From: Commensalibacter oyaizuii
Lineage (GTDB): Bacteria > Pseudomonadota > Alphaproteobacteria > Acetobacterales > Acetobacteraceae
Direction of reading: 5' to 3'
Assembly: GCF_029953265.1 (NCBI RefSeq)
Contig: NZ_JASBAO010000001.1
Location: 2,113,501-2,177,500 of the forward strand
DNA length: 64,000 nt
Each line of letters opens with the position of its first letter. Position 1 is the first letter of the stretch. Position numbers and translations under genes: made by a program. The notes under the pieces were generated by a model. That model did not search any database, had not been told where the DNA came from, and worked only from the letters and a program-made list of their open reading frames with translations. Below are positions 8,288 to 16,656 of the stretch, in pieces.

Positions 8288-8809
8288 ATGACAGAGGCAT
8301 TACGAAAAATGGCCACTCGATTGCATATGGCAATGGGGATTGGACGCGTAACCAAAGGGATAACGCACGATCAAAATACACCGTTGGTACAGGTAACATT
8401 TGCTGTTAATGAGGTTCGCGATCATTTGCCAGTGCTGCAACAATATGGTTTTGCCAGCAGACCTCTGCTTGGGGCGGATGTTGTGGTTCAGTTTCAGTCA
8501 GGTGACCGCAACAAGGGGGTGGTGATCGCCTCTGGGGACCAACGATATTATCCTAAAAATTTAAAGGATGGAGAGGTAGCAATTTATCACAAAACTGGAT
8601 CAATGATTATCTTAAAAGAAGATGGATCCATTGAGCTTACCCCGCAAAATAACAAAATTACACTAAACGCTGACGTACAGGTAACGGGAAAGATAACAGC
8701 CAATAATATGGTTGCAACTGATGATGTAAAGGCTGGATCGGTCAGTCTTAAATCCCATGTTCACAGTAATGGTCATAATGGCGGATTAACGGGTGGGCCA
8801 TCATCATGA
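8288..8809 (+). CDS. Phage baseplate spike / assembly protein V (Mu gp45-like)
   Basis: About 173 residues. The N-terminal half is the OB-fold of the gpV/gp45 family (ASRPLLGADVVVQFQSGDRN, then VVIASGD). The second half is a short beta-helix-like tip with repeated hydrophobic strands (SMIILKEDGSIELTPQNNKI) and ends with the HVHSNGHNGG motif; such His pairs coordinate a metal at the tip of membrane-piercing spikes. I chose ATG 8288, which has GGGA six bases upstream. ATG 8276 and GTG 8264 are in frame but lie in the terminator hairpin. Confidence 0.85.
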   Translation: MTEALRKMATRLHMAMGIGRVTKGITHDQNTPLVQVTFAVNEVRDHLPVLQQYGFASRPLLGADVVVQFQSGDRNKGVVIASGDQRYYPKNLKDGEVAIYHKTGSMIILKEDGSIELTPQNNKITLNADVQVTGKITANNMVATDDVKAGSVSLKSHVHSNGHNGGLTGGPSS

Positions 8810-9288
8810 GTGAAATAAGAGATATTGGTATTGTCTGGAGCAATGAAACAGGCAAGGGTGAATGGATGGTTGCCGACGGAGATATTGCCCTGGATCATGG
8901 GATATATAGTGCGGTGATGGTGTCGTTATTTTCAGATCGTGTAGCCCCGTTGGAACCTTCTAATAACGAAAAAAATGCTGCCATCGGTAAAATAGATGGT
9001 GATCGTAGAGGATGGTGGGGGGATGCCTTACGTGATGAACCTATTGGATCGCGTTTATGGCAGTTAAGGCGTGCTGTAAAGGCTGACAAAGATTCAGTAG
9101 TTTTATCGGCCCAAGATATGATTTACGAGGCTTTGTTATGGATGGTTGATGATGGGTTGGTTAACAGTATTACGGTTCACGTTGCTTGGGTTAAGTCGGA
9201 TATTTTGGAATTTTCAATTGAGTTGTTTGAACCCAAGGAAAACAGCCCTAAGACGTTGCTGTTTTCTTGGGCTTGGGAGGGGGTATAA
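8806..9288 (+). CDS. Phage baseplate protein GP46 family (Mu gp46-like)
   Basis: A 160-residue wedge protein equivalent to Mu gp46 and functionally to gpW/gp25. Conserved points seen: start 'DIGIVWSNETGKGEW', 'DGDIALDHGIYSAVMVSLFSD', the 'RRGWWGD' motif and 'GSRLWQLRR'. It overlaps gp45 by 4 bases and shares its last base with the ATG of gp47, as expected for a tightly coupled baseplate operon. Confidence 0.9.
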   Translation: MSEIRDIGIVWSNETGKGEWMVADGDIALDHGIYSAVMVSLFSDRVAPLEPSNNEKNAAIGKIDGDRRGWWGDALRDEPIGSRLWQLRRAVKADKDSVVLSAQDMIYEALLWMVDDGLVNSITVHVAWVKSDILEFSIELFEPKENSPKTLLFSWAWEGV

Positions 9289-10394
9289 TGCCTTTTGTTA
9301 CACCTAATTTAACCGAATTAAATGAACAGGTCATACAAGATATTGTCAACGCGGGTATTCCTGGAATTGAGACAACTTTAAAGAACTCTGTTATTGGCAC
9401 GATTGGGCAAGTGCAGGCGGGGTTATCATGGCAACATTATTTTTATTTAAATTATATTTCCAGACAGGCCGTGCCTTGGACCGCCACTGATGAATATTTG
9501 GCTGGTTGGGGAAACTTAAAAAATGTTTTTCAAAAAGCACCGTCCAAGGCGACAGCCACGGTTCAATTCAATACCATTGATGGAATAACTATCCCAAAGG
9601 GCACAATTATTAAACGCCCTGATGGGTGGAGCTATGTCACTGTGGCTGACAGTGTGAATGGACAAGCACTGGTTGAATCTGTCGATACGGGAATTAATGG
9701 TAACGTCGGACAGGGGGTAACTCTGTCTTTAGGAAATCCTTTGGCAGGTGTAGATAGTAAAGTAATTGCCATCACTCCGATTACAGGTGGTGCAGAGTTA
9801 GAGGATGAAGAAGCCTATCGACAACGTGTTATTGAAGCATATCGTATTTCAGGGTCGGTAGGACGCGAGCAAGAATATATTTTATGGGCAAAATCAGTAT
9901 CTCAGGTTTCACGCGCCTGGATTGGACGCAATGGATTTGGTATTGGTACTGTCATTGTTTGGATTATGTGCGATCAGGCGAATACGTCAACGAATGGTTT
10001 TCCCGTGGGAAGTGATGGGTCAGCAACAGATGAGTATCGATATAATCCAGCTACGGGCGATCAATTGGCGGTGGCAAATTACATTTGGAAAAAGCAGCCT
10101 GTAACAGCATTGGTAATTGTTTGTTCTCCTATCGCTCAACCTGTAAATTTTGTAATATCTGACCTAGGCGTAAATAATACTGCAGCCAATCAGGACGTTA
10201 TTAAGGCGGCATTAACAGACATGTTCAGAAGGGAGGCCGCGCCAGGGACAGCACTCTATCCCAGTTCATGGGAACGAGCTATCGGTTCAATTACGAACAT
10301 CAGTCAATATCATATCGCCAGTCCAACTGAGGCTGTGATACCGCCCAGTAAGGGACATTTACCCATTCTTGGCGAGGTGACTTTTTCCACATGA
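9288..10394 (+). CDS. Baseplate J-like protein (Mu gp47-like)
   Basis: A 368-residue baseplate wedge protein. The N-terminus 'PNLTELNEQVIQDI', the central GAELEDEEAYRQRVIEAYR motif with the following 'GSVGREQEYILWAKSV', and the late 'PSSWERAIGSI' are standard for the family. The in-frame TTG at 9267 was rejected because ATG 9288 has a strong GGGAGGGGG site just upstream. Neighbours on both sides overlap, as in Mu 46-47-48. Confidence 0.92.
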   Translation: MPFVTPNLTELNEQVIQDIVNAGIPGIETTLKNSVIGTIGQVQAGLSWQHYFYLNYISRQAVPWTATDEYLAGWGNLKNVFQKAPSKATATVQFNTIDGITIPKGTIIKRPDGWSYVTVADSVNGQALVESVDTGINGNVGQGVTLSLGNPLAGVDSKVIAITPITGGAELEDEEAYRQRVIEAYRISGSVGREQEYILWAKSVSQVSRAWIGRNGFGIGTVIVWIMCDQANTSTNGFPVGSDGSATDEYRYNPATGDQLAVANYIWKKQPVTALVIVCSPIAQPVNFVISDLGVNNTAANQDVIKAALTDMFRREAAPGTALYPSSWERAIGSITNISQYHIASPTEAVIPPSKGHLPILGEVTFST

Positions 10395-10933
10395 TCCCTC
10401 ATTATACCGCTAAAAACTTTCGAAATGCATTGTTAAATCTTTTACCTATGGGGCCGATATGGTCTAGGACGCAAGGAGGCATGATTTGGATCTGGGCCAA
10501 TATTATCGGTGAAAGCTATGCCCGTAATAGTGAAAGAGCCCTTGAATTATTAAAGGTCGCCTTTCCTGCAACAGCAACAGAATTATTAGAAGAATGGGAA
10601 AAGACAGTAGGTCTACCTGACTTGTGTATTGGTGCGGTTACAGATTTGAAGCAGCGTCAAATGCTGGTGGTGGATCGGTTGGTATCCTCTGTTGATAGTT
10701 CAATGGATTTTTATATTTCCTATGCCAAGCAATATCTAGGTTTTGACATTACCATTGATCAATACAGTCCTTTTCGATTTGGAACGCGTTTTGGCCAACC
10801 CTTTGGCTCAGAGGAATGGGGACATACGTGGCGCATTAAATCAAAACAGGATCTAGCTTTCTTGCCTTGTATTTTCAATCGCATGGCACCTGCTCATACT
10901 TGGTTGATTTATGGTGCCTTTGTTGGTGAGTAA
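10391..10933 (+). CDS. Phage tail protein, Mu gp48 / YmfQ family
   Basis: A 180-residue protein with the family opening 'NLLPMGPIW', the 'ELLEEWEKTVGLPD' helix containing the conserved E-W-E, and the closing 'RMAPAHTWLIYG', all diagnostic for the DUF2313/YmfQ family. It joins the baseplate to the tail fibre. It overlaps gp47 by 4 bases, and the fibre gene starts 22 bases downstream. Confidence 0.9.
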   Translation: MIPHYTAKNFRNALLNLLPMGPIWSRTQGGMIWIWANIIGESYARNSERALELLKVAFPATATELLEEWEKTVGLPDLCIGAVTDLKQRQMLVVDRLVSSVDSSMDFYISYAKQYLGFDITIDQYSPFRFGTRFGQPFGSEEWGHTWRIKSKQDLAFLPCIFNRMAPAHTWLIYGAFVGE

Positions 10934-10955
10934 TCTTGTATAACGGAAAAACAAA

Positions 10956-12104
10956 ATGGATTTATTAATTGCAAAACACTCAGTGCCATTTGACCAAGCG
11001 GACAAAACCCCCGTTAATGGCACGCCACAATACGCAACGGATGGTGACCCTGCTCGGGGTATTCCCGCTACTTTGTTTCCTGCATCACATTTTAATGCGC
11101 TACAGCACGAAATCGTTAATGCCATCAAAGTAGGTGGAAAATCACCCGATAAAGATGATTGGAACCAGCTTGGCGGGATTATTATAAAAATCTTTGATCA
11201 AATTGGTAACGTTGATGGGCGTTTTAAGAATATTAAAGAAGTTGGCAAGGATAAGGATGGGGTTTACGTCATTGTTAGTGAGGATGGAAAAGCAGATGAA
11301 AAGATTTATTTGCTGACCCCTAGTGATTTAAAAGATATTTATCAACGCTTATGGTCTGTAGAAGGTTCAATTTCAGATATCATTCACAAAGAATTGCCTG
11401 CCAAAGCTGATTTAAATGGTAACAGTAATCAGGATTTTGACACAGCTACCTTAAAGGGTAACTTGGTAAAGACTGGTGGTCTGGCGATTACGGGGGGTGT
11501 TCTTACACATTATGCTTACTTAGATCATGCCCCAGGGCCTGGGATGGTGCCATCATGGGGTTTCAATCAAATTCCTAATGATAATAATGTGTGGCAGCTT
11601 GTTGCTTATGATCAAAATGATCCATCTGATAAAAATAAAATCACTGCTTTTATTGAAATGCGTAAGCAAAATTCGAATTATCAAAACAAGTCAACAGTTT
11701 TTATTACACAAACACTTATCGCACCTAATAAAGCAGATATGGCTGAACTATACGAGGCAGATACTAAAAATATAGCGGTGGGTCAGGTTATGATGCGAGG
11801 AGGTAAGAACGAAATTACTATTTGTACGAACCCTGCTAGAGCTATAGGAATTTATTCTCAAGATCCAGCCTATATTTTGAATGGCAAAGAGGATATGGGA
11901 ATGCACGTGCCAATTGCGCTTATTGGTCGCGTTCCCGTGTTGGTTGAAGGGCCTGTTACTTTGGATGATCACATTGCCCCAACAGATCACGGTACAGCCA
12001 TTGCCTCACGAAATCCATCAGACGTGTGGTTGGGTTGTCCTCTTCGAGAGGATTTAGACACAAAGACAAGGTTGGTTGAATGTCTAGTGCGTGCTGTGAT
12101 TTAG
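10956..12104 (+). CDS. Tail fibre / receptor-binding protein
   Basis: A 382-residue protein at the position of Mu S. The start (KTPVNGTPQYATDGDPARG) followed by 'FNALQHEIVNAI' is the common N-terminal fibre-attachment region in prophages of this type. The centre is less conserved, and the C-terminal third (about 240-370) contains a beta-rich domain with 'VAVGQVMMRGGKNEIT' as in carbohydrate-binding fibre tips. No tail-fibre chaperone of the gpU type is seen downstream; two small proteins follow instead. Confidence 0.75.
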   Translation: MDLLIAKHSVPFDQADKTPVNGTPQYATDGDPARGIPATLFPASHFNALQHEIVNAIKVGGKSPDKDDWNQLGGIIIKIFDQIGNVDGRFKNIKEVGKDKDGVYVIVSEDGKADEKIYLLTPSDLKDIYQRLWSVEGSISDIIHKELPAKADLNGNSNQDFDTATLKGNLVKTGGLAITGGVLTHYAYLDHAPGPGMVPSWGFNQIPNDNNVWQLVAYDQNDPSDKNKITAFIEMRKQNSNYQNKSTVFITQTLIAPNKADMAELYEADTKNIAVGQVMMRGGKNEITICTNPARAIGIYSQDPAYILNGKEDMGMHVPIALIGRVPVLVEGPVTLDDHIAPTDHGTAIASRNPSDVWLGCPLREDLDTKTRLVECLVRAVI

Positions 12105-12116
12105 AAGGAACCAGTT

Positions 12117-12575
12117 ATGTGGGTCATTTCAAGTAAAAGATGTCTTCAATTACAAAATAAAGGTGGATATTACAATACAAACGCCAGTTTTATCCAAAAT
12201 ATAACCTTGCCTACACGTTATAGTGGTGAGCGTCTTGATTATAGTTTGGACATATCCGCTATTTTAGAAGACGGCGGGGATCGTATTCAATCTATTGAGG
12301 CGACAGTCCAGGAAATGGCACTGGATTGGTTCAGTTATGCCCACAATTGTATAATTTTTTCGCTCAGTGGTGGGTGTAAAGAGCAAATTGGTAATTTATA
12401 CTTTGTTTGCAAAACTTGTGGGGGGCGTGCCTTCCAAATAGAGCTGAACCAGTCTTTAAAACAAGGGTCTTTTACTTACACACTTTCTGCACCCGATTAT
12501 ATTCCGAACCTAGTACAATTCACAACCATTCAGCCTCTTAAATCAGCAACAGGGGCATTTTTTTTCTTTGGATAG
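12117..12575 (+). CDS. Small phage protein after the tail fibre, function unknown
   Basis: A 152-residue protein, beta-rich by eye, with a Cys pair (FVCKTCGG). It begins 12 bases after the fibre gene behind an AAGGA site and is 7 bases from the next gene, so it belongs to the late operon. The segment 'LDWFSYAHNCIIFSLSGG' resembles phage fibre/tail adaptor proteins found in prophages, but I cannot name the family. An accessory fibre component is plausible. Confidence 0.6.
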   Translation: MWVISSKRCLQLQNKGGYYNTNASFIQNITLPTRYSGERLDYSLDISAILEDGGDRIQSIEATVQEMALDWFSYAHNCIIFSLSGGCKEQIGNLYFVCKTCGGRAFQIELNQSLKQGSFTYTLSAPDYIPNLVQFTTIQPLKSATGAFFFFG

Positions 12576-12582
12576 TATTTAT

Positions 12583-13002
12583 ATGAAAACAATCAGACCA
12601 ATTAGTGATCCAGCTTTAAGAGTAAAAGAAGTTGGTGATGACGATTTAATAATAATTATGAAGCCTATCAAAAATGAATTGGGTTGTGTTACCGATTACG
12701 AGGCCAAAACCGTGCAGGCAACAGATTTCTGTGCTTCTATCATTGCCAAAGCCCTTCAGGGATTATCTAGTGTTCTACCTGTTTCTGATCCTGCTGATGG
12801 AATTAGTTTGTGGATAAAAGATGGATGTTTAGCATTCGCCTCTGGAGATGCGTCAAGGTTGGGTACTATGCCGCCTACAGCATTTGAGAAATCGTTAAGG
12901 GAAGCATTTAAGATTTTACCCACTTCTGATCCAGGGGATGGGGGACCATGGTTATGCGGGGGCATGTTAATGCGTGGATCGACCTCAAAGAATGAAGATT
13001 AA
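12583..13002 (+). CDS. Small phage protein with duplicated LPxSDPxDG motif
   Basis: A 139-residue protein that carries the same motif twice: VLPVSDPADGISLWIKDG near residue 65 and ILPTSDPGDGGPWLCGG near residue 113. Both repeats are followed by a hydrophobic strand and a small Ser-containing end. An N-terminal region of about 55 residues precedes them. The motif is one I associate with tail-fibre-linked proteins of alphaproteobacterial prophages. ATG 12583 is preferred over the upstream TTG because it restores normal spacing. A terminator follows. Confidence 0.6.
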   Translation: MKTIRPISDPALRVKEVGDDDLIIIMKPIKNELGCVTDYEAKTVQATDFCASIIAKALQGLSSVLPVSDPADGISLWIKDGCLAFASGDASRLGTMPPTAFEKSLREAFKILPTSDPGDGGPWLCGGMLMRGSTSKNED

Positions 13003-13019
13003 TATATTATCCTTAGGGA

Positions 13020-13039
13020 GACGCGAAAGCGTCTTTTTT
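13020..13039 (+). terminator. Intrinsic terminator at end of tail operon
   Basis: GACGC (13020-13024) pairs with GCGTC (13029-13033) around a short GAAA-type loop and is followed by six T. It closes the tail fibre operon; about 230 AT-rich bases without a gene follow. Confidence 0.8.
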
Positions 13040-13269
13040 GTACCTTTTTATCGCAATAAACAAAGATGAAAATAGGGTATTAGCAAGAGAATATTTTGTG
13101 TTAAGTGCAGTTGGTAAAATAAATTGATTTTTTTAGCGAAAATTTATAAAATTATTATGTAATATAAGACGAAATTATGGATTTGAGTAAGACTAATTAT
13201 TATATGAAATTGATAATGACTGCTTTATTATTTATACGATTAAGTAAATTAACAAGGTAAATTAAGTTC

Positions 13270-13602
13270 GTGGACTATTCTACTTACTTGTCAATTACGT
13301 TGACAGCTTTATCAGTCGTACTAACTGCGATGACTATTGGTATAGGCATAGTAGCTTGGTTGACGATAGGGTCAATTCAAAAAAAAGCAAAAAAAACTGC
13401 TACATGCGCGGTTGAAGCGAAGCTAAAAGAATTGGAAGAGGAAAAAATCTTACCTTTTATTAAAGATACGATCATGACTAAGACAAATGAACAAATTGAG
13501 ATTATGATAAAAAACGGTGAATTAAGAGAATATGCCTTTCAGAAGGGAAGTTCTGTTCTTAATCCTGATACAGAAAAAGAATTAATAGAGAAGGAGGAGT
13601 AA
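13270..13602 (+). CDS. Small single-span membrane protein, first gene of cargo operon
   Basis: A 110-residue protein with one hydrophobic helix (about residues 8-33) and then a lysine/glutamate-rich helical tail, probably cytoplasmic. It starts with GTG. The end is very charged (EKELIEKEE). It lies 2 bases before the ImmA/IrrE peptidase gene and is almost certainly co-transcribed with it. No known family recognised; a membrane anchor or sensor for the two downstream proteins is possible. Confidence 0.65.
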   Translation: MDYSTYLSITLTALSVVLTAMTIGIGIVAWLTIGSIQKKAKKTATCAVEAKLKELEEEKILPFIKDTIMTKTNEQIEIMIKNGELREYAFQKGSSVLNPDTEKELIEKEE

Positions 13603-13604
13603 AA

Positions 13605-14108
13605 ATGGCAAGACAATTACTGGAAACTCTTCCAGATCAAACTAAAAAATTAATTACACCTTTTTTAGGTATGCGCCCTGTTCCATTAGGAAAAATAGCA
13701 AAAGAGTTCGGAGTGAAAGTGTTTACTTCACCTTTGGAACAAGGCATATCGGGACAGATAGCTAAAGAGGGTAATGATTTCGTTATTAGAATTAACAAAT
13801 ACGAATCCCGTCAGCGACAACGTTTTACGCTTGCCCATGAGTTAGCACATTTTTTTCTTCATAAAGACATTATAGAAAATGAAGGTTCGATAAAAGATAA
13901 TACTCTTTATCGATCTGGGAACTCTGACGCCGTAGAGGCTCAAGCCAATAGACTTGCAGCTGAAATAATTATGCCAGATGAGAAAATAAAAGATGATTTA
14001 AATTATCTTAGACAAAATATGGACGAAGAGACCTTTGACATGATTGCTTCTAAATGGGAGGTATCCAATCAAGCTCTACGTATAAAACTTTTAACAGTTG
14101 GTGGGTGA
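13605..14108 (+). CDS. ImmA/IrrE-family metallopeptidase
   Basis: A 167-residue zinc peptidase. The HEXXH motif is clear (FTLAHELAHFFLH, His78-Glu79 to His82), and a second conserved block (EAQANRLAAEIIMP) supplies the third ligand region. Members cleave repressors or antitoxins, as ImmA does for ImmR, and are common in mobile elements and toxin-antitoxin pairs. No helix-turn-helix partner is adjacent. Instead it sits between a membrane protein and a Beta-family protein, with gaps of 2 and 6 bases, suggesting a three-gene unit. Confidence 0.88.
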   Translation: MARQLLETLPDQTKKLITPFLGMRPVPLGKIAKEFGVKVFTSPLEQGISGQIAKEGNDFVIRINKYESRQRQRFTLAHELAHFFLHKDIIENEGSIKDNTLYRSGNSDAVEAQANRLAAEIIMPDEKIKDDLNYLRQNMDEETFDMIASKWEVSNQALRIKLLTVGG

Positions 14109-14114
14109 AGTAGC

Positions 14115-15176
14115 ATGCATTTATCAGGTAAAAGCTATGTACCAATTCTTTCATTAAGACCCAGTGAAATGAATGCGTTGGAATATTTACCTGATCTTGC
14201 TAAAGACAATATGACTCCTGTTATATTGTTGGCACCTTGGATGAATTCAAAAACATTAAATCAAGCGATTGAACGTGTTCAAAGAGCGTTTCCTGGTAGA
14301 TCATTTATCCTGGATATTGATCGCAATTATGAGATACCATCTTCATCCGATATAAATGAAGCGAAACAGAAATGGTTAGATTTATCAAGAGCTGATGGGG
14401 ATTGTAAGATATGGTACGACTTTTGTAATGATTTTATGAATGTTGTGCCTTGCTTGCGCGTTAATAGCGATATAGATCAACAACTTAAAAATATACAAAC
14501 GACAGGTAGAGAATTTTCTGTAAGATTAACTCCTGATATTTATCAATCTTCAAGTAAGATGAATGTTTTAATTTCCTCATTGAAACAAGTCGATATCCCT
14601 TATTCTATTATTATCGATGGTGAATGGGTAGCTAATCCGCTTTTACTTGCTGAGTCACATGAAAGAGTAATAAGAAACTATATTAATCAATTAGGGGATA
14701 ATTTGATTATTGTTTCATCATGTACTTCCATGTTAAAGGATTTTCAGGATATATCTGGGGTAAAAGAATTTCCTTTTTCAAATCATAATTTGGTTGAACA
14801 GGTAGCAAGAGCAACCAATAGGAAAATTATATATAGTGATTGGGGAAGCACACGGCCAAGGGAGCCAGCAAGACCACTAAGACAACCATTACCTAGAATA
14901 GATTATCCAACAACTAGTAATAGTTGGTTAATAGCTCGTGATAGTGATTGGACATACAAAGATGCAGCTAAACAGATAGTTTCAAGTGCAAATTGGGATT
15001 CTAACTTGAAATTATGGGGGCTGAGTTTGATTAGTGCAACAGCCAACGGCGAAGAAAAAGGCATAGATAACCCTAGGACAAATACCGCAGCAAGAATTAA
15101 TATTCATCTCTATCGCCAGTCTATGCTTGGTATTCAAAATGATGGTTTCGATGCGGATGCTCCTTGGATAGATTAA
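14115..15176 (+). CDS. Beta-family protein (phage T4 beta-like)
   Basis: A 353-residue protein that I assign to the Beta protein family from its start 'YVPILSLRPSEMNALEYLPD', the early 'TPVILLAPW' strand and the end with WGLSLISAT and 'AARINIHLYRQ'. Members occur in phages and scattered bacterial accessory regions; the biochemical role is not known to me. It is co-directional and closely spaced with the ImmA/IrrE gene. The operon sits between the tail fibre and lysis genes, a common place for phage cargo such as defence or superinfection-exclusion genes. Confidence 0.7.
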   Translation: MHLSGKSYVPILSLRPSEMNALEYLPDLAKDNMTPVILLAPWMNSKTLNQAIERVQRAFPGRSFILDIDRNYEIPSSSDINEAKQKWLDLSRADGDCKIWYDFCNDFMNVVPCLRVNSDIDQQLKNIQTTGREFSVRLTPDIYQSSSKMNVLISSLKQVDIPYSIIIDGEWVANPLLLAESHERVIRNYINQLGDNLIIVSSCTSMLKDFQDISGVKEFPFSNHNLVEQVARATNRKIIYSDWGSTRPREPARPLRQPLPRIDYPTTSNSWLIARDSDWTYKDAAKQIVSSANWDSNLKLWGLSLISATANGEEKGIDNPRTNTAARINIHLYRQSMLGIQNDGFDADAPWID

Positions 15177-15226
15177 TGTTTAGTTTTAGTTATAAATGAA
15201 GTGTTGTTTGATAATCTTAATACACA

Positions 15227-15252
15227 AGCCACCCATTGAGGTGGCTTTTTTT
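15227..15252 (+). terminator. Intrinsic terminator before holin-like gene
   Basis: AGCCACC (15227-15233) pairs with GGTGGCT (15240-15246), followed by T7. It closes the cargo operon. The next ribosome binding site begins 3 bases after the T run, as before gp45 and the gp25-like gene. Confidence 0.8.
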
Positions 15253-15266
15253 ATGGGAAGAATAGG

Positions 15267-15518
15267 ATGGATACGGATTTATTAACGCAAGTTTTACAAT
15301 ATTTATTGGGGGTGATCCCAGGAGATATTGCAGGAAATATTGTGGCTGTGATTACGGCGATGGTAACGCTGTGTACGTTGGTGATACGGTTTTGGAAAGA
15401 ACCCAATCCAACCAGCAAACGGCACAAAGTGTGGAAGGTGGTTCATGTTCTGGCCTCTTTTAAAACCCCCACCGTTACTAAAAAAGAGGAGGACAATCAT
15501 GTTCAAAAAACTGGCTAG
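15267..15518 (+). CDS. Small membrane protein, holin-like candidate
   Basis: An 83-residue protein with one strong hydrophobic helix (about residues 12-42) and a basic C-terminal tail, a size and layout common for phage holins or holin accessory proteins. The start has a GGGAAG site. It overlaps the next membrane protein gene by 20 bases. Position just after the tail and cargo genes and ahead of an endolysin (interrupted by insertions) supports a lysis role, but no motif proves it. Confidence 0.6.
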   Translation: MDTDLLTQVLQYLLGVIPGDIAGNIVAVITAMVTLCTLVIRFWKEPNPTSKRHKVWKVVHVLASFKTPTVTKKEEDNHVQKTG

Positions 15519-15912
15519 AAGTTTACGGGGCCATGATCATTGGTTTGCTGAATGGTGGAGCTCAGTCTTGTTAATGGCGGTTGGGATATATGGGTTTTGC
15601 GTCCCTGATGGGTTTATTATCCAGCAATCTTTTGTGGATGGTTTTTTGCAAGTATTACCGTTTAATCTATGGGAAGTGCTGTTTATCATGTTTGGCCTGT
15701 TTCAGTTTATGGCGCTGCGCTATGAAAGTCTGATCGGCAGAGGGATTGCGGCTTTTCTTGCTTCGTCTTTACTGATATGGGGCACCTTGAATATTGCCGT
15801 TTATGGCCAATGGCATTTTAGTTTGATAGGCTGGGGGATATTTTCAGCCATTAATCTCTATGCTCTTTTTAGAATTACAAGGGGGATAGAGCAATACCAT
15901 GAACCTCTTTGA
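15499..15912 (+). CDS. Multi-span membrane protein in lysis region
   Basis: A 137-residue protein with three or four hydrophobic helices and the fragments FAEWWSSVLLMAVGIYGF and 'LWEVLFIMFGLFQFMALRY'. A strong GAGGAGG site precedes ATG 15499; the longer frame from 15445 was rejected because it overlaps the previous gene and has no site. Similar proteins accompany holins in prophages of related bacteria. It overlaps the next small gene by 14 bases. Confidence 0.65.
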   Translation: MFKKLARSLRGHDHWFAEWWSSVLLMAVGIYGFCVPDGFIIQQSFVDGFLQVLPFNLWEVLFIMFGLFQFMALRYESLIGRGIAAFLASSLLIWGTLNIAVYGQWHFSLIGWGIFSAINLYALFRITRGIEQYHEPL

Positions 15913-16057
15913 AATCCTGCGCTGGTGGTGGGAAAACAACGCTGAATGGATCAAGAGCCATGACCCTTGGGTTATTCCTGTAATAGCAGTCTGTATTCCA
16001 GTATTCCTAGTGATCCGTGCAATCTGTGTGTTGATTAAAACATGGCGGGGGAGATAA
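15899..16057 (+). CDS. 52-residue membrane protein, third in lysis region; end altered by insertion
   Basis: A short protein beginning MNLFEILRWWWENN with a hydrophobic helix (about residues 25-48) and ending CVLIKTWRGR. The last ten codons lie inside a 30-bp sequence that occurs again at 16627-16656. There the same frame continues past WRGR for several more residues (GLGDKQKN) to a stop. The original gene probably had that longer tail before a segment was inserted. Its role is likely in lysis (holin or spanin-like), not proven. Confidence 0.6.
   Translation: MNLFEILRWWWENNAEWIKSHDPWVIPVIAVCIPVFLVIRAICVLIKTWRGR
16024..16053 (+). repeat. 30-bp direct repeat, left copy
   Basis: Matches 16627-16656 at 29 of 30 positions by eye (one T/C difference). 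It is the 3' end of the 52-residue membrane protein gene. The pair flanks a 603-bp unit with a DUF1828-like gene. Confidence 0.85.
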
Positions 16058-16060
16058 TAA

Positions 16061-16579
16061 ATGTGTTGTCCCGTGGTTAAGGTGGTAGGTAAAAGCGAAA
16101 ATGGAAGCATTCCGACTAATTCTTTACAAAACAAATGTGAGATAGGGATACGTGGTAATAAAGGCTTTCCATCTGATCCAGGTATATATGTCCCGAAAAC
16201 ATTTTTTGATGAAATACAGGCTAAGATATCAGAATATAGTTTCTCATCGCTTAGTCAATGTCAAGTTAATAAGGTCGACGATACTTGTATTGAAGTAGTA
16301 ACTGGCATTCTAGATCGACATCACGATCATTTACAAGTTTATATTAAGAAAGTTGATGATCATTACTTGTTATCAGATGGGGGTTATATATTTTCTGATA
16401 TAGATGTGGACTTGGTAGATAAGGATGACTTATTGAAAATCAAAAATAAATTACAAGATAGACTTTATGTTTCTATAAATGATCATAATGAAATAACGCT
16501 CTTAACAAATAAGCATGATTTCTTCGTTAATTTACAAAATATGATAAAGGCACAGATTAGTGCATGTGTCCTTTTATAG
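16061..16579 (+). CDS. DUF1828-like protein of unknown function
   Basis: A 172-residue protein. The central part with VYIKKVDDHYLLSDGGYI followed by 'FSDIDVDL' resembles the DUF1828 pattern of a short beta hairpin with 'L-S/T-D-G/D-G' then 'DL'. The N-terminal 40 residues are not recognised. It lies between the two copies of a 30-bp direct repeat, and its base composition is more AT-rich than the lysis genes, so it looks acquired. Family members occur in prophages and mobile islands without a settled function. Confidence 0.55.
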   Translation: MCCPVVKVVGKSENGSIPTNSLQNKCEIGIRGNKGFPSDPGIYVPKTFFDEIQAKISEYSFSSLSQCQVNKVDDTCIEVVTGILDRHHDHLQVYIKKVDDHYLLSDGGYIFSDIDVDLVDKDDLLKIKNKLQDRLYVSINDHNEITLLTNKHDFFVNLQNMIKAQISACVLL

Positions 16580-16626
16580 AATAACTTAATTTATAGACAT
16601 ATACTTCGCTTTTTAATTTGTATGTT

Positions 16627-16656
16627 CTGTGTGCTGATTAAAACATGGCGGGGGAG
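16627..16656 (+). repeat. 30-bp direct repeat, right copy
   Basis: Second copy of the sequence at 16024-16053, with one mismatch. Its reading frame runs on to TAA about 30 bases further and is probably the original 3' end of the membrane protein gene. Confidence 0.85.
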
